A program made the position numbers and the translations under genes. Under the pieces are notes generated by a model. That model ran no database searches. It saw only the letters and a list, made by a program, of their open reading frames with translations, and had not been told where the DNA came from. Source: Priapulus caudatus (lineage: Eukaryota; Priapulida; Priapulimorpha; Priapulimorphida; Priapulidae). Taken from it: DNA of 55,968 bases. Shown in pieces: positions 24,377 through 34,700 of the stretch. Position 1 is the first letter of the stretch, and the number at the start of each line of letters is the position of its first letter. The stretch covers positions 264,134 to 320,101 of the forward strand of contig NW_014577287.1 of the NCBI RefSeq assembly GCF_000485595.1. Reading direction: 5' to 3'.

Positions 24377-27088
24377 AAGTATATAATTTTATAATAGTAT
24401 ATATAATTATAGTAGTAGTAGTATAATAGTGTAAAGTATAGTTAGGTACACTCGGAACAAAGTGCGTTACTTCTGGCACTTTACTGTTAACTGCTCATCG
24501 TGTATTATTATCAATAATCATGTTTGATGTGTACAAGCTATTCGAATCTATGATGAGACAGCAAAGTCATGTCTTCTTGAGGCATTGGAATTTTTGGTCA
24601 TTTGCAATTATCAGACTCTGGGAAATTCCCCATTGATACCTTCCGTTTCCTTTTCTGCACTTTTTGGGGAAGATGTCAAGAAATGTCACAGGAAAATGGC
24701 GTGAACGTTGCATGCACACTTGTCACAGTGTTGATGATTGTGTCTTAACAACGCCTACCACACATTGACGATGAGAAAGGCATTTGAACATTTAATATTG
24801 TTTCTGCGGTCTCGATATAACTTACTCTTTCAATAGCAACTTTAGAATTTCTTCAAGGTCAAGTTTACGTAAGAGAATATTAGTATTGTGGTGGACAAGT
24901 TAAAGAACATTATTTTTAATGCTGGCGCATCGTTTGAGGCGCATGGCAACAGAAGGAATTGGCTTTAGATAGACTTTCAATTAATTATTCAATACGTATA
25001 CAGGGGTAGAAATTAACTTTTGAACACTGGAGTCCAACGGACCCCCTACCCTCAAAAAGAGGGAGTCCGCAGCAAAATGAGGGAGTGCAGTCTGAGGTTC
25101 AAAATAAAATATATTAACAATAACGCATATGCTTATTTTTAAAATTCATGCGGTTGCACGTCTGCCAAATTTTCTTTGGACATTAGCTGAAAAAATAGGG
25201 TAATTCCGCGAGGCCATGCTCCGGAACGAACTAGTTGGTATGGCAGAATTTTCAGGGAGTCACACGGACTCCTGCATATGTCAAATCAGGGAGTCCGACA
25301 GTAAATCAGGGAGTAAATTTGACTCCGTTAATTTCGCACCCTGCGCATAGAGTGATACCTGAGAAAATTACCCCAACCTCGTTAGTATTATTCAGATTCA
25401 CTTAACGATTAAGGTTGCTTGCTTACATTAGAAAGTTCTCCTGTTAATCAGCATACTCAATTTACTCATGACTATAAACATTTAACGTTTTCATTGATAT
25501 TTTTTTACAACGAACTTTGGAATTAATAATGCTTTTTGAGAAGTGCATCCCAAATGGCCAAGAGACGAATCAAAATCTGTTTGATTTTTTTTCAAGTCGG
25601 ATGCGTTTGCACGAAATTTTGTAAACGTTTTACAAAAATCACCCAGTGATGTGTGCAACAAGTTGGCTCACAGCGAACAATGGCTAATCGTAATGCAGTT
25701 CTTCTAGAAGTTGTACATATGCATTCCCAGCTCTGGAAATTTTTACTTCACTCTGAATCATTAACGTTGCATCTCTCCTCCAGGAGGCGCTGGTGCTTGC
25801 CAAACCCAGGTTCGTGTTCAGCTCGCGGAAACGACAGAACCTAATCCTGATGAATGCCGTAGTGAGGAAGCGAATGATCCAGCAGCGCCGCCTGGCGGCA
25901 GCAGCAGACGCCGCGGCAGCCGACAGCAACCAGCAGGATGTCCTTGAGCCGAGGAAACGATCAGGTACATGGTGCTAGCAGCTTACCTGCGTCTTTGTTA
26001 CGACTAAAGAACCAAACGAGCTAGATGTACTGTTGGCTTGAACTCTATGGGCCGGAAAAGCTTCCAAAAAGTGTATCTATGTGATGATTGCTCAATTAGT
26101 ATTAAAACCTCACATAGAGATAATTGATGCAAGTTCTAACACATGAATTGTCTTTGTCGAAAAGTTATACAATGTAATTAGAAGGTAGTCATACTTTAGT
26201 TAGATATATACTTGTAGGTGTGTTGAACATGTTCGTACAATACACGCGGATGTTTGGCTACGAACTCTAAACTGTGTAACGTTTATTTTTGTTTGGACAT
26301 CATATCGCGTGGTTGGTGCATCGTAAAAACGTAATTTATCGCAATTCACATTTTCCGGGGTAAGCACGGCAAACCTGCACCATCCGCCGTCAGGTGGCCA
26401 CAGAGATGCGCATTTATTTACCACAGGAATTGCGCTCTGTTCATGTTGTTCGCGGAACCTTAGGTGCCACCGTGCTGTTCTTCGCAGATGATCCGTTCCG
26501 CATCAGCCGTGTGATCTCGGAGAAGGAGATGAAGTTGCGGACGCAGCGCGTCTACCGGCAGCTGCCCGAGGTTGTCTCCAAGAAGGCGAGCCTGAAGCGC
26601 AAGGAGGAGTACGTCACGAACCGCATACGTGCCGCCACGTTCAAGAGCGTGAGTGTACCTCTTCCCACGTTTGGTCGTCGCGCGCGACCTGGTCGCTCCC
26701 CGCGCACTGTCAGGTCGTTGGTGGCGCCACCTGTGTGATGTTCGTTGTACAGTCCTGCACTGCCAGGCCGTTGGTGGCGCCACCTGTGTGATGTTCGTTG
26801 TACAGTCCTGCACTGTCGGGCCGTTGGTGGCGCCACCTGTGTGATGTTCGTTGTACAGTCCTGCACTGCCAGGCCGTTGGTGGCGCCACCTGTGTTGCAT
26901 GTATGTCGTAAGTTCACACATGATTCCGAACAGTTCTGTCTCAATGAGACAAATATTACAAACTCTAGCAGACAGCTTTGTTTGGTGACTTTGCACTCAT
27001 GCGTTTGTTTTGCTCTTTGCAGAATATGAAGGGCCGTGTCGTGAAGGGCTACGTAAACTGGTCGCTCAACAGTCTGTGTGATGCATGA
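4054..27088 (+). CDS. ALMS1: ALMS1-like giant centrosomal/basal-body protein gene (10 coding exons)
   Basis: Exons 4054-4713, 6900-6987, 8042-8109, 8368-14536, 19342-20243, 20984-21121, 21338-24240, 25784-25964, 26488-26648 and 27023-27088 join in consistent phase at GT-AG junctions and total about 3,780 codons (human ALMS1 is about 4,170 aa). The last three exons encode an ALMS motif: TLQEALVLAKPRFVFSSRKR, then EKEMKLRTQRVYRQLPEV and a basic tail ending SLCDA. This motif is shared by ALMS1, CEP295 and C10orf90, proteins of centrosomes and ciliary basal bodies. Great length, Ser/Arg-rich low-complexity sequence, coding tandem repeats and a C-terminal ALMS motif fit ALMS1 best. The Cys/His array in exon 4 is not a feature I know from ALMS1. 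The reading frame is interrupted at 10.72-11.04 kb and 11.43 kb, probably by sequence errors. The start ATG 4054 (or 4057) follows an in-frame TAA at 4048; an upstream non-coding exon is possible. ALMS1 orthology is inference; membership of the ALMS-motif group is fairly sure. Confidence 0.72.
4714..6568. other. ALMS1-like intron 1, left part
   Basis: AT-rich, with a GTGC/GTGT tract at 5128-5215 and a short (TA)n at about 5965-5980. No exon seen. Confidence 0.5.
6569..6730. mobile_element. 162-bp hAT-like element in ALMS1-like intron 1
   Basis: The ends CAGGGAAAAAAGTAC and GTATTTTTTACCCTG are inverted copies. The exact 8-bp duplication ATTCAAAG lies at 6561-6568 and 6731-6738. AGCTATTT/AGCTCTCG words repeat inside. 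Confidence 0.88.
6900..6987 (+). CDS. ALMS1: ALMS1-like exon 2
   Basis: Acceptor cttttcag and donor G|GTGGAT frame 29 codons (VSDVDFKNSYSAS to EEYR). The exon enters in phase 0 and leaves in phase 1, matching exons 1 and 3. No known domain is visible. Confidence 0.55.
8042..8109 (+). CDS. ALMS1: ALMS1-like exon 3
   Basis: A short exon follows acceptor tttatag and ends AAG|GTAAGG. It encodes DHRSDDASLSSESSNAARAD then IYK, with the first codon completed from exon 2. It enters in phase 1 and leaves in phase 0, and the GTAAGG donor is strong. Confidence 0.55.
8368..14536 (+). CDS. ALMS1: ALMS1-like exon 4: giant repeat-bearing exon with Cys/His array
   Basis: This 6.2-kb GC-rich exon begins after gttacag and ends at GAC AG|GTAGTC in phase 2. 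In order it holds a Ser/Arg-rich region, four YLxPSP motifs plus a YLSSPP variant (9.35-10.22 kb), an octapeptide array (9859-10139), a Cys/His module array (10423-12012), more Ser-rich sequence, an 18-residue repeat (13431-13690), a duplicated block near SREHT (13.86-14.07 kb) and a 35-residue repeat (14193-14507). The frame is open from 8368 to 10722, shifted across 10.72-11.04 kb, open in another frame to 11.43 kb, then open in the third frame to the donor. Comparison with sister repeat copies shows single-base insertions and losses at each break. The sequence is predicted to be mostly disordered. Confidence 0.7.
9859..10139 (+). repeat. 24-bp coding minisatellite, octapeptide SRSLNPRE (about 12 copies)
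   Basis: About twelve tandem copies of an eight-residue unit are read in frame. Variants are SRSLNPRE, SRSLGPRE, SHSLGPRE, SRSLTQRE and SRSLKPRK. The unit is 24 bp, so copy changes keep the frame. Each unit carries an S-x-S and a basic residue, so it could be a kinase substrate array; that is inference. Confidence 0.9.
10423..12012 (+). repeat. Tandem Cys/His modules (candidate zinc-binding repeats)
   Basis: Two alternating module types occur. Type A reads HWCVSEDQLKYRCKVC then GVRGKSPHTCP, giving C-x9-C-x2-C-x8-H-x-C. Type B is shorter, RCTKCGGMRGGSPHTCP, giving C-x2-C-x8-H-x-C. Type A copies lie at about 10423-10503, 10576-10656, 10896-10990 (damaged), 11234-11314, 11547-11627, 11709-11789 and 11958-12012 (lacks the HTC part). 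Type B copies lie at about 10765-10808 (damaged), 11105-11149, 11423-11468 and a degenerate CRGC copy at 11841. Linkers are acidic and Ser-rich (SSESSTEMSASATEE). The spacing is unlike a classic CCHC knuckle (C-x2-C-x4-H-x4-C). Zinc binding is inferred from the invariant Cys and His. Confidence 0.85.
13431..13690 (+). repeat. 54-bp coding minisatellite (18-residue unit, five copies)
   Basis: Five head-to-tail units start at 13431, 13485, 13539, 13593 and 13647. Each encodes a version of APTERVALSRQTVRAGVA. Units are nearly identical, so copy number is likely polymorphic. Confidence 0.9.
14193..14507 (+). repeat. 105-bp coding repeat (35-residue unit, three copies)
   Basis: Three copies start at 14193, 14298 and 14403. 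Each encodes DASVDRRHEVERGRAQDGSG followed by a Ser/Thr-Pro and Ala-rich part. They sit at the very end of exon 4. Confidence 0.9.
14577..14796. mobile_element. Short inverted-repeat element (MITE) beside the exon 4 donor
   Basis: The ends TACTGTATACGCCATATTTT and, on the right, a strand ending in GCGTATACAGTA are inverted copies. The interior repeats TTTTCGCG-like words. There is no coding capacity. A TA or AT target duplication is possible but not clear. Confidence 0.55.
15468..15990. repeat. Dispersed repeat with AGCTCA hairpin and CCGTCCGTCCGT run
   Basis: It starts with AGCTCATCTGACATAGTCAG folding back on itself, then tandem CCGT units ending in CAACAGTTGG. The reverse strand of the repeat at 49630-50516 has the same order: AGCTCA hairpin, CCGTCCGTC, CAACATTTGG. 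The right limit is a guess from loss of similarity. Confidence 0.5.
16364..16878 (+). CDS. Two-exon coding fragment, weakly OTU-like, inside the ALMS1-like intron 4
   Basis: Exon 16364-16550 follows tgtttcag and ends AAG|GTAAAT; exon 16678-16878 follows gcatcag and ends in TAG. They join in phase 0 into about 129 residues. The segment AAHNNCMYASLSMCLWGHQG resembles the catalytic-Cys block of OTU/vertnin-like proteins (typically DGNCLYRALS), and an acidic helix-rich part follows. The first exon enters in phase 2, the phase left by exon 4 at 14536, so it could be an alternative 3' end of the ALMS1-like gene. It could also be a separate gene or a domesticated element fragment. The OTU link rests on a short motif and is uncertain. 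Confidence 0.35.
16967..16976. other. Assembly gap (10 N)
   Basis: Ten N bases lie within the 4.8-kb intron after the OTU-like exon pair. Confidence 0.99.
16977..19341. other. ALMS1-like intron 4, right part
   Basis: Spacer sequence with a GC-richer stretch at 17.37-17.64 kb, poly-A at 18.12 kb and (TTA)n at 19.13 kb. Short reading frames here show no family resemblance. Confidence 0.5.
19342..20243 (+). CDS. ALMS1: ALMS1-like exon 5: Ala/Val-rich repeat exon
   Basis: Acceptor gtttcag and donor GCA G|GTACGT bound 902 bases. The single entering base completes the AG codon from exon 4, so the phases agree. The exon consists almost wholly of a degenerate 16-17-residue repeat (xxSQHAAGAVEVWRPSD type) that becomes near-perfect in the middle. 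No catalytic motif is seen. Confidence 0.65.
19713..20000 (+). repeat. 48-bp coding minisatellite (AYQSTAAAVVARGPAD, six copies)
   Basis: Six tandem 48-bp units are nearly identical. Diverged relatives flank them on both sides across the whole exon, so the array grew from an older ancestral repeat. Confidence 0.92.
20984..21121 (+). CDS. ALMS1: ALMS1-like exon 6
   Basis: The 46-codon exon follows gtttag and ends ACA G|GTGAAT, entering and leaving in phase 1. It encodes DSDPAKPPEFPPDVLGSRGA and continues to SAFATG. No domain is recognised. Confidence 0.6.
21338..24240 (+). CDS. ALMS1: ALMS1-like exon 7: second giant exon
   Basis: This 2.9-kb GC-rich exon follows cattag and ends CTG CAG|GTAAGT. 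It is rich in Arg, Glu, Ser and Ala, with stretches likely to form helices (RSSDASRVAQ type, EYRRELRLLRHILEARR, DLKEVKQNRERRR). Small tandem repeats are GRHPPVQMDMN (x2, near 22652-22720) and RRGQHLNESSLND-type units (x4, 23062-23245). It ends DIISLFGLPERNRTLQ, which runs straight into the ALMS motif of the next exon. Confidence 0.7.
24241..25000. other. ALMS1-like intron 7, left part
   Basis: AT-rich with an (AAT)n microsatellite at about 24349-24376. No exon seen. Confidence 0.6.
25001..25343. mobile_element. Probable hAT-like short element in ALMS1-like intron 7
   Basis: The ends CAGGGGTAGAAATTAA and, inverted, CAGGGTGCGAAATTAA match. GGGAGTCC words repeat inside on both strands. The flanking octamers do not match, so the insertion is old or the ends are slightly off. 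Confidence 0.55.
25784..25964 (+). CDS. ALMS1: ALMS1-like exon 8: start of ALMS motif
   Basis: After tctcctccag the exon encodes EALVLAKPRFVFSSRKRQNL and goes on to MIQQRRLAAAADAAAADS and EPRKRS, ending G|GTACAT. The pattern LQEALxxxxPxFxxxSxxR is the family signature of the ALMS motif. Confidence 0.8.
26488..26648 (+). CDS. ALMS1: ALMS1-like exon 9: core of ALMS motif
   Basis: After ttcgcag the exon encodes DDPFRISRVISEKEMKLRTQ and RVYRQLPEVVSKKASLKRKE, and ends KS|GTGAGT. The word K-R-x-x-R-x-Y-x-x-L-P-E-V followed by a basic helix is conserved in ALMS1 and CEP295 tails. Confidence 0.8.
26709..26894. repeat. 53-bp minisatellite in the last ALMS1-like intron
   Basis: Units begin with the palindrome GGTGGCGCCACC at 26720, 26773, 26826 and 26879, so the period is 53 bp with three full units and part of a fourth. 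The unit is not a multiple of three and lies in the intron. Confidence 0.9.
27023..27088 (+). CDS. ALMS1: ALMS1-like exon 10: C-terminus
   Basis: After ctctttgcag the exon encodes NMKGRVVKGYVNWSLNSLCD then A and TGA (27086-27088). It enters in phase 0. Confidence 0.75.
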   Translation, partial: NMKGRVVKGYVNWSLNSLCDA

Positions 27089-28790
27089 GAACTGCTCAGT
27101 CTGCAATATTTTATTTTTAATTAATAATTATAATTAATTATATTACGTTATACGTCTATTGTATCTAGTATCTATTATAGACTAATTCTTGTGTTATATA
27201 GGTGTCACTGGGCATTGTGTCATAAGCACTTTTTGTGCATATAATGACGATTTGCCAGTTGGTTTTACTTGTCAAGCTTACTTTGGGTAAGTTGGCTTTT
27301 GCAGAATTGATAACATTTGTTAAGATTTATTAACGATGACAAGTTACGTTGTAATACTAACCAACAACTAGCATTCCCTCACTTATTGTATTAGTTAAAC
27401 AAATTATATCTTATTAGACTCAAACTAGTATTAGCAGAATAAATCGATGATTAATATGTTATTTTGATGCCTGTTCCCATCCCGTCAAGTAGAAACGCAT
27501 TCACGGTGTTTTACCACAGATTTCATTTGCAATGTGCAGTGGCAGCAGTGATGGCAACTGCACATTCTTTCCTGGCATAGTCGCCTTCCAGTTCCATGCC
27601 ATGTTGCCTTAGCAAACAGTATCATAATTGGCAGAACTCGTTTTCCTAACTTGATGTATCAACTTGATGTAGTTTTGCCAGTTGTAACGTGAGAAAAAGT
27701 TGGTACATGCCTGCGTTAATCAGGTGATATAACATTCCATCACGTACTCTTATTTACAACTAAATATGTGTGAGACTGTAGATGTCTTTGCAATAAAGTC
27801 TGGTAGGGCTGAGATGCCTGCGATTGTACATATTCAGCTAATAAGATATGTATATATCTATTTTACTCATTTGTACTTTTATACTGCAGGAAGAGGTTGA
27901 TAACTGGAATCACATTCCATTTGTTATATTGTATTATGAATAATTCATGTGAGAATTCCTGTTCGCTGCAATGCTCAAGCACCCCATATCAAACTCATAG
28001 GCTATGCCACTAGTGCGCTATGTCTATATTTCTGTGTAAATATATATTACAAGATGTGAACACGTATTTTTGGGCATATAACTATAATACCATTACTCTT
28101 TGTACCGCATTGACAGAATTGAAAAATAAATGTCTTGACTTAGCACATACAAAACAACTTTTTTTATTTTCCTGTAACAGTTGCAATAAGCTTAACTACT
28201 AACACAGTTCAAGAACTTGTATTTATTGAATTTAAATAACGTCAATTTCCTACTATATATTATACCAAATTATATATTACCCAATTGCATTACATGCTAT
28301 ATACCCTGGGTACACTCTAAAATAATATCACGCCTCTATTTTACAGCAAGTAAACGGACGCAAACGCGGTACCTAGAGCCTACTGGAAAGCATTTAGTTG
28401 TAACACCTCAATTCAAACATCTTATGATAACACAGAAACTACGTATGACGTGGAAGAGATTTAAAAATGTTGTTCAGTAATACCTGGGCAGCAATAGAAC
28501 TGCTTCAACTATCACAGCAAGGTAAACAACTGTCCTCACAACATATACCCATACTGAAGAAATAAAATCTATACGCACAGATAGCAAGGTCGTGAAGAGA
28601 GCAAGGTGTCATGATTCCCTTTCATATTTCTTTATAACATTCAAGCTAGTTGGTTTAATGAGTAGCACCATACCCAGCACCAATACAGCATTCTGAGCCT
28701 GATATATCCGGTGTATGTATGTGTAATGTATGTAACGTATGTATGTATAAGTATCCAAATAGTCACGTACACAATCGTTCGTGGTGCCAT
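27089..28790. other. Convergent spacer between ALMS1-like and sideroflexin 3' ends
   Basis: AT-rich. An open stretch at 28347-28480 after TTTACAG encodes basic residues (KRTQTRYLEPTGKHLVVT) but has no partner exon or known relative. AATAAA-type words occur (27792, 28559). Otherwise nothing is seen. Confidence 0.45.
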
Positions 28791-31700
28791 CTACAGGCCC
28801 TTGTTGTAGTAAGCTGTGGTCGGTGGATTGTCCCACTTTGCCACTTTCTCCTGAAGGGCCGGTTCTAGACTCGAGACGTTTATTGAGCTGTGATAGAATG
28901 GAGAAGATTCACACATTCAGTGACTGTCTATGTTTGCTCGCAAAACAAACCTATAAATTCAGTATCACACTTGCTTTCTGAATAATTTTACATGTTTTAC
29001 ACAAAATTTACCTGTTCTGTGGAAATATCGCACAGCAAAGTGGCGTGGCAAATACAAGGCTGCAAAAAAAGAAGCATTACGCATCATTATATTTAGGTGT
29101 TCAACGGTAAAACACTACTGTGTCAACTGCACCACCGTAGAAATGCAGAATGAGAATTCCACCGTCACTACTGGATGCAGTGCATAAATGGTCCTGTAAT
29201 AATGAGGTTAATTTTTACAGGAATTTTAACAAATGGTCATGTCCTTTATAAAACTGATTAAATTTGAAACAGCAGTGAGAAAATCCACTACGCACTTACC
29301 ACGCTCCGACGAGCATTACTTGCACAGGTGCCACGGCCCATGGAAAGCGTCTAAACAGCTTGCCACCTTCCATCTTGTTAATGACTATGGCAGGGATCAC
29401 TACAAATAGCAATTGAAACTTATCAGGATGTAACAGACGAGATTGTGACTGTTTCACAACAGTCTAGTGCATAACAACACAGAATATGAAACGCTCACGC
29501 TACCACACTTCACCATTACTCTAGACAATTTAAAATTTGATATAAAGCCAAAATTCCATTAGATATATCTCAAAACTGCATGAACTATCTAATATTAAAT
29601 ATTCAATGTGTAATTGACATCATTCCATGATTTGCCACAACAATTACAACACAATCAAAAGTACAACGTCTTTCTCCTCATCGCCTCAGGACAAACGCAC
29701 TAGGTGTCGCAACCTGCTGCATATGCAGGGTTAATACTCTCGTACACGTGTGGGTGACTCACCCATGCCGGGACTGGCCATCATGATTCTCGACAGCAGC
29801 ACCATGGGAATCGCACGCTCAGCGGCTTTCACGGAGTCTCCTATCCGATTGCCATTCTCGTCAAACACTGGTATGCCATCCGTCAGCTCGCTAGTTACAA
29901 GCATCAACCATCGCTAGTACACTACTTCTAAGACAGAACACTGCACACTTTTAAGCAAAGATGATGAATTGCGTCAGTGGCGTAGACAGGATTTTTTAAC
30001 AGGGAGGGGGGGGGGCAAAAACAGCAAACTGCGCAAAATAGTAGATGACTTAATATTTTAATGGTTCCTCCGCTTCCCTCTCCACATCTTATGCTCCCCC
30101 GCCTCTCAGCTCTGCAATCTTTGTTTTGCAAGCCATGTAAAAAGGCGACATTTGTGTTTGTTGTTCTCTGCTCCCTAGATATGTAACTGTTCATAGGGGG
30201 ATCCCTGATTACGAGGAGGGGGGTGAAACACAGGCGGGGAGTATTAAGGTACTCCCTAGAAAATTTTGAAATGTAGATCGCAGGAGATGGTATTTGAGGC
30301 ACTTTTGATTACATGTACAGCCTTCATTCTGACTACGAGTCTACGACAATTCTCTTTTTAGTAGAACATTTCTTAATTTTTTCATGTTTTTTCTTTTCGG
30401 ATGAACAGGGGGCCATGGCCCCCTTTGCCCCCCCCCCCTAACTACGCTACTGAATTGCGTACTTGAGATATTAACTTTCCAATTACGTTCATGACGTTGT
30501 GATCGAACCTCAGTGCATGTGCTGCTGCATGCGACATCTCTAAATAACTTAATTGTATTCGTTCATTCCATGCAAATTCCCTGGCCATGCCACACTTCTA
30601 TATTTCACCTACCTAAACCTCATGAGAGGTATATTGATGCAATTGGCTGCGGCAACAGCAGCAAATGGGACAAACCTCCCGACGAGTGCTGGTGCATTCT
30701 GAAAGATAGAAACGAGTGTGATACAGATGAGCACTTGCTGCCATAAAGGGTAGTCACGTGAATGTGTGCCACGGCAATGCCACGGCAATGCCACATTACA
30801 AACGCATATATATATATACAGTGTGTGCCTTTATGAAGACAAGTTTAATGACACTATTTACTCGCCACTTAATGCTTCCCCATAACTGATTTTCGCGTGA
30901 AAACAGGTTCGTCTAATTAGGCACGATCACCGCTAACTGCTGACGCGTTCAGAAATTTGGAGTGGCATCGAAGCAAAGTTTTCGTAGACTGTGTTACCTT
31001 TACGGCACTGTTGAGAAAGAGACCAGTCAAGGTTGCACCTGTTGTTGCACCCACATAAGCCATAGCTAGAGTTCTGCAAGCATGCAAACATTGAAACAAA
31101 AAAGTGCAAATGTAGACATTGATGATATTGCAATGATAGATCAAAGCCAATAGATCATAGCAATTGCTCATTAACTGTGTAGTCGGTTTGGCACAGATGG
31201 CCAGTTGTTCATATGATTTAATTCTATTTGTTGTTATTAATTACTGCAGATTACATACCACAAGCAAGATCATATTAGAATGTGTTTGTTTTTTAATTCT
31301 ATTACAAGTTGCTAAAGTGCATTATATCTGACTGGTGATGATCTAGCAAAAGTTATATTTCTAAATGTAAACCTATGACCATAACATCTCACCAGTTGTG
31401 GCAAAAATGAAGCTGATCACACTATATGCTGCCTGGTGTCTCATCTCACATATTATATTGTAGAGAAGTCTCATATACACCCTTTTCTAGAGTATGCATG
31501 TGTGTACAGAATGATTATTTCTGGCATTGGCCTTACTTGTTTGGTATTGGTGTATCTCCACTCCTGTTTGTGTAGTTGACCAGTGCATTGAATGACTGGT
31601 TAATCCACTGCCAGAAAATTACTGCTGGAGTTGTCCTGTTAATGTACAGTTTATGTGAAACATTTAGGAATGATCTCATTTGCATAATTACTTTGAAACT

Positions 31701-34700
31701 GAAAAGTGCAAGGCATCCCACTGTGGAACTAGGTCTACCGACCTTTTGACCTACACTTATTAATTTAGCTTACCCAACTTATACTTAATACTAGTGTTGC
31801 AGTTTTACATGATTCTTCTCAAACACATAGGCAAAATATGTAGCAGGTCAAGGTCAGAACAAATCCATACAGTCGGAGACAGTAACTACTGATGAGCATA
31901 TGTTTAACACAACATATATGTAATCACTTACTTGTAGAATGTCATCATCAGGCCTGTGATTGACATATTCATAGGGACCTGTGCAGACATGCGGCCAATG
32001 AGCATCATCTTTTCCCCAGTATCAGGATGAAAAGCAGAGTCGTATGCATACTTGGCTTGCCATAGCTGTTCTGGAGTTGTTCCTGGAGGCTCCTCACCCT
32101 TCCTAGCACAGGAATTTTATCAGTCAAAAACAGATTAAAGACAGGGGCAATAAATTATATACAATTATACACATGTATGCGAAATTACAGGTCATTGGAG
32201 ATTAATGGTGTCACACAGGCCTCAAATTAATATTTTTTCGGGGGCTCTTTTTCCCAACCCCTCATTAAAAAGACCCCCCGTAAATTTATTTTAGAGTTAC
32301 TAGTTTGTATCATGCCCCTCAATAACTGTAGTAAACGTGCCTTTACTCTCTAAAACTGAATGTAAATTTATGTGTAGTATTTTGACATGTATTGGTGTTA
32401 TTTTTGTTTGTTTTTTTGAGCTAATTTGGAGTACTCTGTGGATTGCAAAGGTGTTTGTGAATTGTGAGTCGTGACTCCTGATCGAGTGACTACAGCCCAA
32501 TTAGTATTGGGCTGTAGTATATGTACGCATGTGAAGCACTGTCTATTACGAATAGCGCAAATAGTGGAGTGTCTTATGTTCCGAGGAGGATCGATGTTTA
32601 CCACTGTGACAGTGCATACTGCAGCTGCATGCATATGCATGGGTTTGGGAAGGGGTTCCTGATTAAGGGGGTTAAATTTCACCTCTTAGATGCAATTTCC
32701 TGCACTCTGAGGCAGCACTATTAAACATTCTTCATCACAAAGCTATCACTTTTGAGTTGAGTATTTTAATCTTTGGGGACACCAAAGACTAAAATACTTA
32801 CTTAAAAAAAGAGAAACATGAATTTCAAATTGCTGAGGGTTGAACTGCTCAGTCTCTGTCACTGTATTTGTGCAAGTACAATGCTAAGGCAAAGTAATGT
32901 GGTTAATAAGTTAATCTATCTGCCAACTGAATAGCTAACACATACAGAATTTTGCTGTCGTCCTCTGATCCCAGCGGTGCCAACCCCCCTATAATGAACG
33001 CGACTTTTAAACAATCCTGCACCCCTCCCCCCCGTACATCAATCAATATGCCACCCGCGACATTGGCGAGCGGGCGAGTGCCAAGCTCGTTCGCTGAACA
33101 CACGCCGTGTTTGCAGTTGATCGTGACTTTTCTCCCTTCTTGTGAAGGACAGCAAGTCGGCAATTCATTTTTCGATTTGAAAGTTGTAAAAGGAAAACTA
33201 AACTCACAGCCGTCACTGTCACAGCATGATGTTACAATCACGCGAAAATATAACGGGGGCGATTTTTGATCTTCTTAACAAAAATTGCACTCGTTATTTT
33301 TTTTCGGGGGCGAGTTTTTAAGTTTCCCGGGCGATTCGCCCTTCGCCCCCGTGTATTTTGAGGCCTGGTGTCACAAACAACAAACACTATTCATAAAATC
33401 TTTCAGTAAGAGGCAGCTAATGAAACAGCTGATTATAAATGGAAACAATATATTACTGCCTTGCACCATTAAGCCTAAACTTAATGGGTGGGCGGGGGTC
33501 AATGGCATGTTGTGCATCTGCAGGATGGACCCAATCATGACCTCGAGAGACTCTTGAATATTTTGATGACTCTAGATGTAAAGATGTTAGGGGTAGTTGG
33601 TTCCATAGCCAAGCACCATGGTCATGAAGGAGGGATGTCTTGCTATAGATATTGTCCTGAATACCTGTACTGTAGTAGTACTACTACTACTAGTACTCAG
33701 TGTTGTAGGTCTCGAGGCCGGTCTTGGCCTCGAGACCGTTTTCCTTGGTCTCGGTCTCGGTCTTGGCCTCGGAGTGCAATGACTCGGACTCGGACTCGGA
33801 CTCGAGCCCTCCGGACTCGAGGACTCGGGCCGAGGCCGACTCGAGGCCACTACATACATAGTACACAACTGTACATATTGTAACACGCAGTTTACAAGAA
33901 TTTAAAACTAAAACTCCTAGGTTTTCTAGATACACGGCCTAATCTTGTAACGTTTTCAATGGCTCGATTAAGATTCTTGTCCCTTTGGTTTGAATCTGCT
34001 GTCACTTCGTCCCTTTGCGCTTTTTCTACCACTTCTTTCTCTTCTTCTACCACTTTGAAGGTACTAGCACAGACTAACGAATACCGTTAGATTGGAGACA
34101 AATGGATCCGTTACTTTGACACGTTTCGTATGACTCGATCGTGTCTCTGTGTTTTCGGCCGACGTACTATACACTTTCGAATGTCTACGATGCACTGTTG
34201 CGATTTTTTCCCTTTTTTCCCCGATTTTTTTCCTTTTTCTGATTTTCCCCCCTTTTTTTATCAAAACTGGACTCGGACTCGGACTCGGGTGGTGTGGACT
34301 CGGACTTCGACACAGACTTGGGTGGCGTGGACTCGGACTCGGACTCGGGGGTGCAGACTCGGACTCGGACTCGGACTCGGGGGGTGCGGACTCGACTACA
34401 ACACTGCTAGTAGTAGTAGTAGTACTACTAGTACTAGTATAGTAGTAATATCCTGAGTGCCGACCCCCAATGCCCCATCGCGGCCCACCGGCACTAGGGC
34501 ACCGGGGAGACGACACACGTCGAAACACTACTAAGAATAATTAATATTCACAATTACTGAATTAGAATAACCTTACTTATATTTATAGATGAGATTCTTT
34601 GCCTCGTCCAGCTGTTGATTAGTGCACAACACGTTCAGTGGATTTGTCAGCATAATAAAATGCTTTGCTCTGCCAGAGAATGTTGTCTGGTCCCAGCTGG

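Noticed and set aside
28347-28480. Possible plus-strand exon with a basic C-terminus
   Set aside because: Only a weak acceptor and a short open frame; no partner exon and no recognised family, so left as a note in the spacer.
28609-28836. Minus-strand frame ending KKYERES near the sideroflexin end
   Set aside because: The true last exon is 28887-28791, which joins in phase and ends YYNKGL.
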